Assembly: GCF_029914245.1 (NCBI RefSeq)
Contig: NZ_JARYZI010000002.1
Span: forward strand, 124,001-188,000
Length of the DNA stretch: 64,000 bases
Source: Fusibacter bizertensis
Lineage (GTDB): Bacteria; Bacillota; Clostridia; Peptostreptococcales; Acidaminobacteraceae
Reading direction: 5' to 3'
Shown: positions 18,872-27,934 of the stretch, one piece after another
Layout of the letters: each line of letters begins with the position of its first letter
How positions within the stretch are numbered: position 1 is the stretch's first letter
Translations under genes and position numbers: made by a program
The notes under the pieces: model-generated
Database searches by the model: none
Seen by the model: only the letters and a program-made list of their open reading frames with translations
What the model was told of the DNA's origin: nothing

Positions 18872-21280
18872 TTATTTTACAACAATGTTGAAAATTTTTC
18901 CAGGGACAAAAATTTCTTTTACAATAGTTTTACCATCTGTAAACAATTTGATTTTTTCATCAGCAAGCGCAAGTTCTCTTGCAAGTTCAGCAGTAGCATC
19001 TAAAGGAATCGAGATAAGGCCTCTTACTTTTCCGTTGATCTGCACTGCCATCTCTATGACATCTTCCATCACTTTATCAGGATTGAAGACTGGCCATTTC
19101 TGTTCAGTAATCATTCCCTCAAACCCCATCATCTCCCAAAGTTCTTCTGAAACATGTGGTGCTACAGGATTAAGAAGAAGCAATAGTGCTTTATATTCTG
19201 CTTTATTGACATGACCAACACGTTTGAAGTCATTGATCAAACTCATCATTGCTGCAATTGCTGTATTGAATTTTAAAGTTTCATAGTCTTCAGATACTTT
19301 TTTGATGGTTTTGTTCATGGTAATTTCTAGCTCATTTGAAAACGATTCGCCTTCAATTACATCTTGACTCATATTCCATACTCTATCTAAAAATCTACGA
19401 CACCCTTTTACGCTGTTATCTGACCATGGTACACTTTTTTCAAAGTCGCCAATAAACATTTCATAAAGTCTTAACGTATCTGCACCTGATTCTTTGATAA
19501 TCTCATCAGGGTTGACAACATTACCTCTAGATTTAGACATCTTCTCGTTATTTTCACCCATGATCATACCATGTGACGTTCTTTTGAGGTAAGGCTCTTT
19601 AGTGTTAACTTTACCAATATCAAAAAGGAACTTATGCCAGAATCTCGAATATAGAAGATGGAGTGTTGTATGCTCCATACCACCGTTATACCAATCCACT
19701 GGCATCCAGTAATTAAGAGACTCCATACTTGCGAATTCTTGATCATTATCTGGATCACAATATCTTAAGAAGTACCAGCTTGATCCTGCCCATTGAGGCA
19801 TCGTATCTGTTTCCCTGTGAGCATGTCCGCCACATTTTGGACAAGTGGTTTCAATCCAGTCGGTCATTGCTGCAAGAGGTGATTCACCATTATCAGTTGG
19901 TTCATAGCTCTCAACTTCTGGTAATGTAAGTGGTAATTCTGAGTTTGGGATTGCAACCCAGCCACATTCTGGACAGCTAACTAGTGGAATTGGTTCTCCC
20001 CAGTATCTTTGTCTAGAGAATACCCAGTCTCTTAATTTGAAATTGACCTTCTTGGTACCTATGCCTTTGTCTTCTAAGAATTTAGCAATCACTTCTTTTG
20101 CCTCAGCAACTGCAAGTCCATCAATTACTGGAGAGTTTACAATGATACCGTCATCTGTATCTGTGTAAGCTTCTTCCTCAACATTTCCACCTGCTACAAC
20201 TTCGATGATCGGCAAATTATACGCTTTAGCAAATTCCCAGTCTCTTGTATCATGACCAGGCACTGCCATAATGGCACCAGTACCGTATGTCATAAGAACA
20301 TAATCCGATATAAAAATTGGAATTTCTTTTTCAGATGCAGGGTTAATTGCTTTTATGCCTTTGATCTCAACACCAGTTTTATCTTTATTGAGTTCTGTTC
20401 TCTCGAAGTCTGATTTAAGCTTGGCTTCATCTCTATATGCCATGAGTGCATCATAGTTTTCAATAAGCGACATTCTCTCATCAATCATCGGATGATCAGG
20501 ACTCACAACCATGTATGTCGCACCATAGATCGTATCTGGTCTTGTGGTATAAACTTTAAGAGCATCACCAGCCGTAGTGGTAAAGTCAACTTCCATACCT
20601 GTTGATTTACCTATCCAGTTCTTTTGCTGCGCTTTTACCCGCTCAATATAATCTAAGTCATCAAGATCATCAATCAATCGATCCGCGTACTCTGTGATCT
20701 TAAGCATCCATTGTGATTTTGCTCTTTTCACAACTGGACTACCGCATCTTTCACAAACGCCTCCTACAACTTCTTCATTTGCAAGACCTACCTTACATGA
20801 AGTACACCAGTTGATATCCATTTCTTTTTTATAAGCTAATCCATTTTCAAAAAGTTTAATAAAAATCCACTGTGTCCACTTGTAATAGTTTGGATCTGTT
20901 GTATTAATTTCTCTTGACCAGTCAAAAGAAAGTCCAAGACTTTTAAGTTGTTCTTTAAAACGACGCACATTTTCTTCTGTAACGATTGCTGGATGAATCT
21001 TGTTTTTAATGGCATAGTTTTCAGTCGGTAAACCAAATGCATCCCAGCCCATGGTATAAAGGACATTATACCCCTCCATACGTCTCTTTCTCGCAACGAT
21101 ATCAAGTGCTGTATAAGGTCTAGGATGACCTACGTGTAAGCCTTGACCAGATGGATAAGGGAATTCTACCAATGGATAGTATTTAGGTTTAGTATAGTCA
21201 TTGTAAGCTTTAAAGCTTTGCTTTTCATCCCAGATGTCTTGCCACTTTTTCTCGATTTCCTGATGCTTGTATTCGCGCAT
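18872..21280 (-). CDS. leuS: Leucine--tRNA ligase
   Basis: Charges tRNA-Leu. A class I synthetase of 802 residues with the HIGH-type signature '[14 protein letters not shown]' near residue 47, the CP1 editing domain including '[10 protein letters not shown]', a zinc-type 'CPECGW' region and the KMSKS loop '[14 protein letters not shown]'. I chose the ATG at 21280, seven bases after GGGG, in place of a TTG two codons earlier that lies too close to the site. A T-box leader with a CTC specifier lies immediately upstream, so expression rises when tRNA-Leu is uncharged. Confidence 0.97.
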   Translation of the reverse strand: MREYKHQEIEKKWQDIWDEKQSFKAYNDYTKPKYYPLVEFPYPSGQGLHVGHPRPYTALDIVARKRRMEGYNVLYTMGWDAFGLPTENYAIKNKIHPAIVTEENVRRFKEQLKSLGLSFDWSREINTTDPNYYKWTQWIFIKLFENGLAYKKEMDINWCTSCKVGLANEEVVGGVCERCGSPVVKRAKSQWMLKITEYADRLIDDLDDLDYIERVKAQQKNWIGKSTGMEVDFTTTAGDALKVYTTRPDTIYGATYMVVSPDHPMIDERMSLIENYDALMAYRDEAKLKSDFERTELNKDKTGVEIKGIKAINPASEKEIPIFISDYVLMTYGTGAIMAVPGHDTRDWEFAKAYNLPIIEVVAGGNVEEEAYTDTDDGIIVNSPVIDGLAVAEAKEVIAKFLEDKGIGTKKVNFKLRDWVFSRQRYWGEPIPLVSCPECGWVAIPNSELPLTLPEVESYEPTDNGESPLAAMTDWIETTCPKCGGHAHRETDTMPQWAGSSWYFLRYCDPDNDQEFASMESLNYWMPVDWYNGGMEHTTLHLLYSRFWHKFLFDIGKVNTKEPYLKRTSHGMIMGENNEKMSKSRGNVVNPDEIIKESGADTLRLYEMFIGDFEKSVPWSDNSVKGCRRFLDRVWNMSQDVIEGESFSNELEITMNKTIKKVSEDYETLKFNTAIAAMMSLINDFKRVGHVNKAEYKALLLLLNPVAPHVSEELWEMMGFEGMITEQKWPVFNPDKVMEDVIEMAVQINGKVRGLISIPLDATAELARELALADEKIKLFTDGKTIVKEIFVPGKIFNIVVK

Positions 21281-21289
21281 TTTCAAACC

Positions 21290-21526
21290 CCTTTCAAAAA
21301 AAATAAGAGCCCTTCGTTTAGAGACGAAGGGCTCGCGTTACCACTCTATTTGATCGCCGTGGCGATCCACTCAAAGCTTCTAACGGAGCTAACCGGTCCT
21401 AGCTAATATCACCAAGACAGCTCAAAGACGAGTTCAGCTAACTTTACTACCACTTTTCACCATACAGTGGCTCTCTACAAGTATCATTTAACTTACTATT
21501 TCTTGTCATTGCTTAAATATCCTAAT
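21290..21526 (-). promoter_or_regulatory. T-box leader of leuS, leucine CTC specifier
   Basis: On the minus strand: an AGAGAG stem I motif near 21470, 'GCTGAA' followed by the specifier codon CTC (21430-21432), the T-box core 'GTGGTAACGCG' (about 21333-21345), and a terminator formed by GAGCCCTTCGT and its complement followed by a long T-run (21290-21334). These elements in this order identify a tRNA-sensing T-box; CTC codes for leucine, matching the downstream gene. Confidence 0.95.
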
Positions 21527-21532
21527 GTCAGT

Positions 21533-21561
21533 ATTATAATATAGCTTGGCAAACTTTTCAA
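21533..21561 (-). promoter_or_regulatory. leuS promoter
   Basis: TTGAAA and TATAAT on the minus strand with a 17-base spacer, just before the T-box leader. Confidence 0.85.
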
Positions 21562-21586
21562 CACTAGAATACTTAATCAAGCTAAA

Positions 21587-21838
21587 CTAATGCATATATT
21601 TTTCTACAAATGCGATAACTTCTATTTGCTTTAATTTTGAAGCGTCGAGAAGAACCATTTCATTATCTCCCTGACCCATAAAAGTCACCGGATCAATTTC
21701 TTCATATTCTTCATCAATGTCGTTGATAATTGTTATTCGGATATCACTCCCACCATCCCTAAATGGCACTACGTCATAGCCTTTTGATTTTAGTATTTCT
21801 GCTAATTCTCCTAAGCCTGTTTGGATTGCGATTTTCAT
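21587..21838 (-). CDS. YkuS/UPF0180-like small protein
   Basis: An 83-residue soluble protein with the YkuS-type N-terminus 'IAIQTGLGELAEILKSKGYD' and C-terminal 'GDNEMVLLDASKLKQIEV'. The family is uncharacterised. AAGGAGG lies seven bases before the ATG. It lies between mutS2 and the leuS leader with short spacers. It is slightly longer in the middle, with an acidic stretch 'DIDEEYEEIDP'. Assignment is from memory of the family pattern. Confidence 0.6.
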   Translation of the reverse strand: MKIAIQTGLGELAEILKSKGYDVVPFRDGGSDIRITIINDIDEEYEEIDPVTFMGQGDNEMVLLDASKLKQIEVIAFVEKYMH

Positions 21839-21914
21839 ACACGCCTCCTTCTACTCTTTTTCGAGTTCTCATAATACCAACAAAGTATCCCAACTTTATC
21901 TTACCTCTATTTAA

Positions 21915-23957
21915 TTAGTTACCCTTTTTTTCAATAACTAAGCCTTTTCCTTTCCCTTTAGTAATGAGTTTGTCTTTTTTTCGATTTTCTTTTGATTCAA
22001 AGACAATATCAAGATCATATTCATCTGGGTAAAGTTCAGAACTGTCTAAATAGGGCTTAAGTCTTTTATAATTCACTTTAATACGTTTTCCAAGTACAAT
22101 AACACCAACTTCTCCTTTGGAATTTTCTCGTTCAAATACGATACCCGTTTTTTTCATCGTTGTAACTAAAACAGCATCACCCTCTTTATACGGTGATATT
22201 TTCTTCGGTGCAAACTGGGATTCTTTTTTATAATTTAGTGATTTTGACACTGTGTCATCAGTAGATTCAAGTAAATTAGCTTTAACGTTCTCATCATTTA
22301 TTTTTAGAAACTCATTTACATCGATTTCCGAGGCAATTAGTGCTTTTTCATAAGACATATTAAAGTCGCTATAATTATTTTGTTCTTTATAGGCAATCTC
22401 GTGGGCACGTGAGATGAGTTCTTTTGGCATTCCAATTCTAAGTGCAATATGCAGAGCATTACTTTCACCAGATTTGCCAACATTTAATTTATAAAGCGGA
22501 CTTAGCGTTTTTAAATCAAACGCCATACTTCCATTTTTAAAATCCGGATGACGATCCGCAAAAGCTTTAATTTCATTATAATGTGTTGACGTTAAAATAT
22601 ATGCCCCTTTTTTATTGAGTTTTTCTAGTACAGCAATCCCTATTCCCATCCCTTCGCTAGGATCAGTTCCTGCGCCAATCTCGTCTAAAATAACCAATGA
22701 TCTATCGTTTGCTTGCTCCATGATCCTGATGATATTGGTAATGTGAGATGAAAATGTACTTAAGTTCTGTTGAACATTTTGACCATCTCCTATGTCGCAT
22801 AGTATTTTATCGAAAATTGGAAGCCATGTCTCTTTGCCACACGGAACATGAAGGCCTGCTTGGTTCATAAGACAAAAAAGCCCTACTGTTTTCATCGCGA
22901 CAGTTTTCCCCCCTGTATTGGGGCCTGTGATTACTAGGTTTCTATTGTTATGACTCAATTCTAGATTCAGTGGTACTGCCAAAGCGCCAAGAAGCGGGTG
23001 TCTGCCATCAACGATTTTAAGTTTTCCATCTTCACTTATGTTTGCAAAGGTCGCTTGGTGCTTGCGGGATAACCTTGCTTTTGCAAATAAAAAATCATAT
23101 GTGATCATCACTTCGTAATTCCGATAGAGCTGTTCTTTATGCGCGGCTAGTAAATTAGTAAGTTCTGATAAGATGCGATAAATCTCATTTTCTTCATCGA
23201 TTTTAAGTTGTGCTAGTTCATCAGAGAGTTTCTTAACTGCCGCCGGCTCCACAAATACTGTTCCTCCACTACGCGAGCGGTCAAGCACCATCCCATCAAT
23301 ATTGCGTTTGTGTTCGCTTTTTACGGGCACAACATATCTTCCATCTCTTTGGCTAATGATTGGATCCGTTAACATCGATTGATATTTTGTATTAACAAGA
23401 TAATCTTGTAGTTTTGATTTAACTTTCTGTTCTGTAATATCAATTCGCTTACGAAGCTTATTTAATAGCGAACTCGCATTATCATCAATTCGATCGGTAT
23501 GAACACATCTTGTCAACTCATCATGAACAGCTGTGAGTAAATCTATACTAACGGCATAGTTAGTCACATTTGATGCAATTTCCATCCTTTCGAGCATAAA
23601 GTACCTCATCTTACTTGTATCTTTGATAAATAGTGCCAAGTTGCTAATTTCAGCTATTCTTAACACTTCATGCCTACCTAATTTCTCTATGATCTGTTTG
23701 ATTCCATTTAAACTATGAAGCGGTACGGTTCCCGCATGATCTAAGACGGCTCTTGCTTCTGAGGTTTCACCAAGATGTCGTAATATAAGATAATAGTCCG
23801 TCATTATTTCAAGATTTGCCATTTTTTCCTTAACTTCTTCAGAAATGGCGTAATCGACTAGATCTTTTTTGATTTCATCAAAATCCAATAGTTCTAAAGT
23901 ATGATTCGTATCATAATTATAATTTTTATTGAAATTGTTGCTATTGTTGTTATTCAT
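21915..23957 (-). CDS. mutS2: MutS2-like ATPase lacking the Smr nuclease domain
   Basis: A MutS-family ATPase of 680 residues. It has the MutS2-type core and clamp ('DGRYVVPVKSEHK', 'GGTVFVEPAA'), Walker A 'ITGPNTGGKTVAMKT' near 345, and Walker B/signature 'ILDEIGAGTDPSEGMGIG'. Standard MutS2 is about 780 residues with a C-terminal Smr endonuclease; here the protein ends in a short basic, SH3-like region ('KEGDAVLVTTMKKTGIVFE' to 'KGKGKGLVIEKKGN') and no Smr block is visible. The ATG at 23957 is chosen because AAAGG adjoins the ATG three codons earlier. An asparagine-rich N-terminal tail is also unusual. It may act in ribosome rescue or recombination control without nuclease activity. Confidence 0.85.
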   Translation of the reverse strand: MNNNNSNNFNKNYNYDTNHTLELLDFDEIKKDLVDYAISEEVKEKMANLEIMTDYYLILRHLGETSEARAVLDHAGTVPLHSLNGIKQIIEKLGRHEVLRIAEISNLALFIKDTSKMRYFMLERMEIASNVTNYAVSIDLLTAVHDELTRCVHTDRIDDNASSLLNKLRKRIDITEQKVKSKLQDYLVNTKYQSMLTDPIISQRDGRYVVPVKSEHKRNIDGMVLDRSRSGGTVFVEPAAVKKLSDELAQLKIDEENEIYRILSELTNLLAAHKEQLYRNYEVMITYDFLFAKARLSRKHQATFANISEDGKLKIVDGRHPLLGALAVPLNLELSHNNRNLVITGPNTGGKTVAMKTVGLFCLMNQAGLHVPCGKETWLPIFDKILCDIGDGQNVQQNLSTFSSHITNIIRIMEQANDRSLVILDEIGAGTDPSEGMGIGIAVLEKLNKKGAYILTSTHYNEIKAFADRHPDFKNGSMAFDLKTLSPLYKLNVGKSGESNALHIALRIGMPKELISRAHEIAYKEQNNYSDFNMSYEKALIASEIDVNEFLKINDENVKANLLESTDDTVSKSLNYKKESQFAPKKISPYKEGDAVLVTTMKKTGIVFERENSKGEVGVIVLGKRIKVNYKRLKPYLDSSELYPDEYDLDIVFESKENRKKDKLITKGKGKGLVIEKKGN

Positions 23958-24055
23958 TTTAAACATCCTTTCTTATCTCTCGATTCTTCTTTGATTAAGC
24001 TAAGCAAAACTTTGTTTGATTTGAATCAAAAGATCTCAAAACAAAAGAGATCAAA

Positions 24056-24267
24056 AAACAAAAAAACAGCAGACGCACTGTCTACTGTTGGATGTCTAAA
24101 TCAATCCATATGTGTTATCACAGTGTTCCAAACCAAACTCGAGTAAAGGCAAGACAAATAAACCTTTTCAGGTTTTTGTACTTTACTCTTTAAGTTTATT
24201 AGTTTAGAACGACTCCACTCATAAATATCTCCTCATACCGGCTTTGACTTAACTAAGCTCGGATTTC
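24056..24267 (-). ncRNA. Structured leader or small RNA upstream of mutS2, class not recognised
   Basis: Starting from a good promoter at 24274-24302, the minus strand encodes about 210 bases with a long irregular stem. Its core is GAGTAAAG/CTTTACTC (24181-24188 with 24141-24148) capped by AACCT-GAAA-AGGTT. A TGTG-ATAA-CACA hairpin follows, then a terminator AACAGTAGAC/GTCTGCTGTT with seven T (24065-24089). ACACTGT upstream can pair with ACAGTG inside the terminator, so an antiterminator form is possible. 6S RNA is one candidate, but I cannot match the ends convincingly. Confidence 0.5.
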
Positions 24268-24273
24268 TATTTA

Positions 24274-24302
24274 ATTTTAATACATTTTTCACTTTTCTTC
24301 AA
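24274..24302 (-). promoter_or_regulatory. Promoter of the mutS2 leader RNA
   Basis: TTGAAG and TAAAAT on the minus strand separated by 17 bases. Confidence 0.7.
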
Positions 24303-24343
24303 TATTAACTTTTTGTTTACTTTATAAAAATCTTGTTCTTTGC

Positions 24344-24349
24344 TATAAT
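24344..24349 (+). promoter_or_regulatory. Extended -10 promoter of the flavin reductase gene
   Basis: TGCTATAAT fits an extended -10 element; no strong -35 hexamer is seen. It lies 33 bases before the flavin reductase start and is divergent from the mutS2 leader. Confidence 0.55.
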
Positions 24350-24381
24350 TTAACAAACAGGACCTCTAAAAGGAGTGCAGT

Positions 24382-24993
24382 ATGAGCAAAGTTTTATGGA
24401 AACCAGGTACAATGGTTTATCCAGCTCCAGCAGTTATGGTTTCATGCGGGACCATGGAAACACCAAATATCATTACAATTGCATGGACAGGAACAGTTTG
24501 TACCTCTCCTGCCATGACATATATATCTGTTCGTAAAGAACGCTATTCATATGATTTCATCAAAGACTCTGGAAAATTTGTTATTAACCTTACGACTAAG
24601 TCACTTGTAAAAGCAACTGACTTTTGCGGCGTAAAATCCGGTCGTGACTTTGATAAATTCACTCATTGCGGTTTGACAAAAACGAAAGGAACACTCACAG
24701 ATGTACCCATGATTGCTGAATCACCTGTCAATATTGAATGTGAAGTCACTCAGATTGTAGAACTTGGCAGTCACGATATGTTTCTTGCAAAAGTACTTGG
24801 AATTACCATTGAAGATTCATACCTTGATGAAACTGGTAAATTTCGTCTGGATAAAGCCGGTTTGATTGCCTATGCACATGGCACTTACTATGATTTAGGA
24901 GATCCACTTGGTACTTTTGGTTATTCAATCATGAAAAAGAAAACGCAAAAGAAACGCAATCAAGCTAAAAAACAAAATCGAGAAAAAACATAG
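24382..24993 (+). CDS. Flavin reductase-like FMN-binding protein (flavoredoxin type)
   Basis: A 203-residue flavin reductase-like domain protein. Typical blocks are 'PAPAVMVSCGTMETPNIIT', 'WTGTVCTSPAMTYISVR' and 'SGKFVINLTTKSLVKATDFC', which form the split-barrel FMN site. Related proteins are flavoredoxins or NAD(P)H:flavin oxidoreductases in anaerobes. The last twenty residues are strongly basic. AAAAGGAG lies six bases before the ATG. The PP2C gene begins eight bases after its stop, so they share a transcript, although the link in function is unclear. Confidence 0.85.
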   Translation: MSKVLWKPGTMVYPAPAVMVSCGTMETPNIITIAWTGTVCTSPAMTYISVRKERYSYDFIKDSGKFVINLTTKSLVKATDFCGVKSGRDFDKFTHCGLTKTKGTLTDVPMIAESPVNIECEVTQIVELGSHDMFLAKVLGITIEDSYLDETGKFRLDKAGLIAYAHGTYYDLGDPLGTFGYSIMKKKTQKKRNQAKKQNREKT

Positions 24994-25001
24994 GAGGCCA
25001 A

Positions 25002-26441
25002 ATGTTTAGGCGCTTTTCTCTATATATTGACATCGTTACTTCTCCAAAGTACTATGCCCCCATTTTAAATATAATAGAATCGTATACAGACCTATGCGAA
25101 CCTATTACCAATGTCTCAGTGCAGATCGAAAAACCAAATTTTGTTTACAACCTATTGCTCATTGAATTCGAAAAAATCGGGCAAAATCATCATCCGTTAG
25201 CTACATTAAAAGAATCATATAATCACGTCATAGTCATAAATGTTCCTGACAGCGAAGAAGCTTACGCATTGCTCTATAAGCATGCCATTCACAAAACACT
25301 TCGTGAAGGTTTTTATGAAAGTGAGCTTACTTCAATTTTAAAAGAATATATGCAATCTGAACTACTTACCAATGAAAACACTTTACTTGATAACTTGTTT
25401 AACAGTGCTCAAAATTCAATTGTAATAACCGATCGAAAAGGCAATATACAATATGCCAATCCATACTTTGAAGCACTATCAGAGTTTCCAAAAGAGGCAC
25501 TCATAGAAAATTCACCTAGGCTCATAAAAACAGGGCAACACTCAGATGATTTCTATAAATTATTATGGGATACCATTACTCAAGGGAAAGTTTGGGAAGG
25601 TATTTTTATTAACAAAAGTAAGAATTCACAGATTTTTTATGAAGAGGCTACCATTACTCCTATCTTAAATTCTCATGGCACAATTGAAAAATATCTAAAA
25701 ATTGGGAAAAATATTACACGCGAGAAAATGTTGCTTGCCGAGCTTTCTAAGGAGATTAAAGTTGCAAAAAGGGTTCTTAACTCCTTTTTACCAAACAAAG
25801 TAAATGATGAAAGGTTAAATTTTGATTTTGAACTCATAGATTTCAATGAAATAGGTGGTGATTTTATCTATTTCAAAAAAGTTAATGATCAACGCTATTT
25901 GTTTTCGATATTAGACGTTATGGGCCACGGGGTATCCTCTGCACTTGTAGCGCTTATTGTGACTCAGATGTTTGATGACTTGATGTTATATCTTCCTATA
26001 GAAAAAACGGTTTGCGATATCAACACGTCTCTTTGCAACCTTAATAACGAAGACCCAGATAGCAGCAAATTTGTTACTGGTATTTTCATGGATATCGATT
26101 TTTCAGATAACAAACTCACTTATATCAATGCCGGTCATCCAGATGCACTTTTTTCATACGCTGATGGAAGCATCGTAACACTCACCTCAAACAACATGAT
26201 TTTAGGTATACTAGAGGATGAACATGTAAGTGCAATGACCGTTGATTTGAATAATCTAAAAAAGATACTCACTTACACCGATGGACTTTATGAAAACCAC
26301 GATCTAAACTTAGATGATACAATGACGATCTTACTTAAGGAATTAAATCACGTTGAAAAATCTTCTGACGTAGCCTCTCTTTTTGGCGACTACGACACAA
26401 CAAAAGATGATGCAACTGTTTGTCTCATTAAGTTTAACTAA
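25002..26441 (+). CDS. PAS domain SpoIIE-type PP2C serine phosphatase
   Basis: A 479-residue cytoplasmic protein: an unclassified N-terminal region (1-120), a PAS domain (about 125-245, 'NSIVITDRKGNIQYANPYFE') and a SpoIIE/RsbU-type phosphatase domain (about 265-478). Metal-site blocks are intact: 'EIGGDFIYFK', 'DVMGHGVSSALVAL', 'YINAGHPDALF' and 'YTDGLYENHD'. Such enzymes dephosphorylate STAS antagonists and so release a sigma factor or other partner. The STAS protein at 13756-14034 is the only candidate substrate in this window. AGGAGG precedes the ATG by five bases. It follows the flavin reductase in an apparent two-gene operon. Confidence 0.88.
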   Translation: MFRRFSLYIDIVTSPKYYAPILNIIESYTDLCEPITNVSVQIEKPNFVYNLLLIEFEKIGQNHHPLATLKESYNHVIVINVPDSEEAYALLYKHAIHKTLREGFYESELTSILKEYMQSELLTNENTLLDNLFNSAQNSIVITDRKGNIQYANPYFEALSEFPKEALIENSPRLIKTGQHSDDFYKLLWDTITQGKVWEGIFINKSKNSQIFYEEATITPILNSHGTIEKYLKIGKNITREKMLLAELSKEIKVAKRVLNSFLPNKVNDERLNFDFELIDFNEIGGDFIYFKKVNDQRYLFSILDVMGHGVSSALVALIVTQMFDDLMLYLPIEKTVCDINTSLCNLNNEDPDSSKFVTGIFMDIDFSDNKLTYINAGHPDALFSYADGSIVTLTSNNMILGILEDEHVSAMTVDLNNLKKILTYTDGLYENHDLNLDDTMTILLKELNHVEKSSDVASLFGDYDTTKDDATVCLIKFN

Positions 26442-26442
26442 A

Positions 26443-26488
26443 AAAACATATTGTATTTACTCCTTTGAGAGTAATACAATATGTTTTT
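26443..26488. terminator. Bidirectional terminator between PP2C and prs genes
   Basis: A stem of about twenty base pairs, AAAAACATATTGTATT with its complement, closing over ACTC/GAGT and flanked by A and T tracts; serves both convergent genes. Confidence 0.9.
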
Positions 26489-26490
26489 AT

Positions 26491-27642
26491 TTATTTAAAT
26501 GATTTTGCAAACTTCAACAAATCATTAATACTCTTCTTCGTATCTATCAAATCACTAATTGACTGATCGAAATTCAAGCGATTAATAATTCTACCCATAA
26601 ACTCAGACATGTCTACCTCAGCAAACCAAGGCGCTTGTCTTGCAGCTTCTGGAACATAAGATAAATTAGTCGTATACAATCGATCAATTAAACCTTGTTC
26701 ATAAAAACTATTAAATTTCTCAATGCCTTCTGTAAATAGTGCGTATGTTGTGGCTACGAAAATTTTCCCCGCTTGTCTCTTTTTAAGTTCTAGTGCTATA
26801 TCAAACACTGATTCACCAGAAGCAATCATATCATCTACGATTAAAATATTGCAATCTTTTACATCTTTTCCAATGTATTCATGTTGAACAATTGGATTCT
26901 TACCTTTTACAACCCTACTATGATCTCTTCTTTTATAAAACAAACCGATATCAAACCCAAGTACTCCAGAATAATAAACAGCTCTATCCATAGCACCTGT
27001 ATCTGGACTAATAAGCAGCATCTTAGATGGATCTTTAAATAGTTCTTTTTCATCTGTTATAAACCGCTTAACAATATCTAAAGTTGGATATAAATTTTCA
27101 AAAGAAATCAGTGGCACCGCATTTTGAATCGTTGGATCATGCGCATCGAATGTTAAAATATCATTTACACCTAGTTTTTCAAGTTCTTGCAAAGCCATGG
27201 CACAGTCTAATGATTCTCTACCTTTTCTACTATGCTGTCTCGATGCATATAAAAGTGGCATCATCAGCGTAATTCTTCTAGCTTTTCCAGCCATTGCAGA
27301 TAATACACGTTTAATATCTTGGATATGGTCATCTGGGCTTTTTCTATTTTCAAAACCATACATTGTATAGGTGACATCATAATTACCAATATCGGTAATA
27401 ATATAGATATCTTTTCCTCTTACTGACTCTTCCAAAAATATCTTTCCTTCTCCGTTAGAAAATCTTACTTCCTTTTTCTGAATAATATAAGATTCTGGAA
27501 GTGTATGTTCATCTTCAAAGTTAGTTCTTCTCATCTCCAATAAATGATCGTTTACACATTTACCAATGGTGTCACAATTGTCCATAACGATTAAACCAAG
27601 TTCTCCAAATTGAATATGCTTATATAAATCCTCTTTCCTCAT
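26491..27642 (-). CDS. prs: Ribose-phosphate pyrophosphokinase, long form
   Basis: Makes PRPP from ribose 5-phosphate and ATP for nucleotide, histidine and tryptophan synthesis. The PRPP loop 'ILIVDDMIASGESVFDIA' and the flexible/ATP region 'PLLYASRQHSRKGRESLDC' are intact, as is 'ISPDTGAMDRAVYYS'. At 383 residues it is about 65 longer than the usual 315-residue enzyme, with extra sequence at the N-terminus ('LYKHIQFGELGLIVMDNCDT') and a longer tail. The ATG at 27642 has GAGGTGG six bases before it; a GTG nine codons upstream is unsupported. Confidence 0.9.
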   Translation of the reverse strand: MRKEDLYKHIQFGELGLIVMDNCDTIGKCVNDHLLEMRRTNFEDEHTLPESYIIQKKEVRFSNGEGKIFLEESVRGKDIYIITDIGNYDVTYTMYGFENRKSPDDHIQDIKRVLSAMAGKARRITLMMPLLYASRQHSRKGRESLDCAMALQELEKLGVNDILTFDAHDPTIQNAVPLISFENLYPTLDIVKRFITDEKELFKDPSKMLLISPDTGAMDRAVYYSGVLGFDIGLFYKRRDHSRVVKGKNPIVQHEYIGKDVKDCNILIVDDMIASGESVFDIALELKKRQAGKIFVATTYALFTEGIEKFNSFYEQGLIDRLYTTNLSYVPEAARQAPWFAEVDMSEFMGRIINRLNFDQSISDLIDTKKSINDLLKFAKSFK

Positions 27643-27708
27643 TACACACCACCTCTTTCTTAATCTCACTCATTTATTACCCACTCACTCTCTATCATAC
27701 ACTGAAAA

Positions 27709-27740
27709 TTAAAAAAAGCTAAGAACAAAATGTTCTTAGC
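27709..27740 (-). terminator. Terminator of tRNA-Val
   Basis: The stem GCTAAGAACA/TGTTCTTAGC with a three-base loop is followed by seven T on the minus strand, just after the tRNA. Confidence 0.9.
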
Positions 27741-27743
27741 GGC

Positions 27744-27818
27744 TGGTGCGAGATAGAGGATTCGAACCTCTGGCTTCTTCCACGTCAAGGAAGCACTCTA
27801 CCTCTGAGTTAATCTCGC
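27744..27818 (-). tRNA. tRNA-Val (GAC anticodon)
   Basis: A full cloverleaf on the minus strand: acceptor GCGAGAT/ATCTCGC, D arm 'CTCAGAGGTAGAG', anticodon stem CTTCC/GGAAG with loop TTGACGT (anticodon GAC), T arm 'CAGAGGTTCGAATCCTCT', discriminator A and encoded CCA. Length 75 with CCA. Confidence 0.96.
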
Positions 27819-27836
27819 ATATGTTCTTGCTTCACT

Positions 27837-27865
27837 ATTATGACATATTTTTTTTAGGCAGACAA
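27837..27865 (-). promoter_or_regulatory. Promoter of tRNA-Val
   Basis: TTGTCT and CATAAT with a 17-base spacer, the -10 extended by TG, about 20 bases before the tRNA 5' end. Confidence 0.65.
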
Positions 27866-27934
27866 GTACTCAATGTCATTTAATTATAATATTAGCATCA
27901 TGTTACAGTGGTATAATTATAATGAGGTGATAAT

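Noticed and set aside
24056-24267. Assignment of the mutS2 leader RNA to 6S RNA
   Set aside because: A long apical stem and bubble are present, but only a five-base pairing closes the ends, so the identification is not supported.
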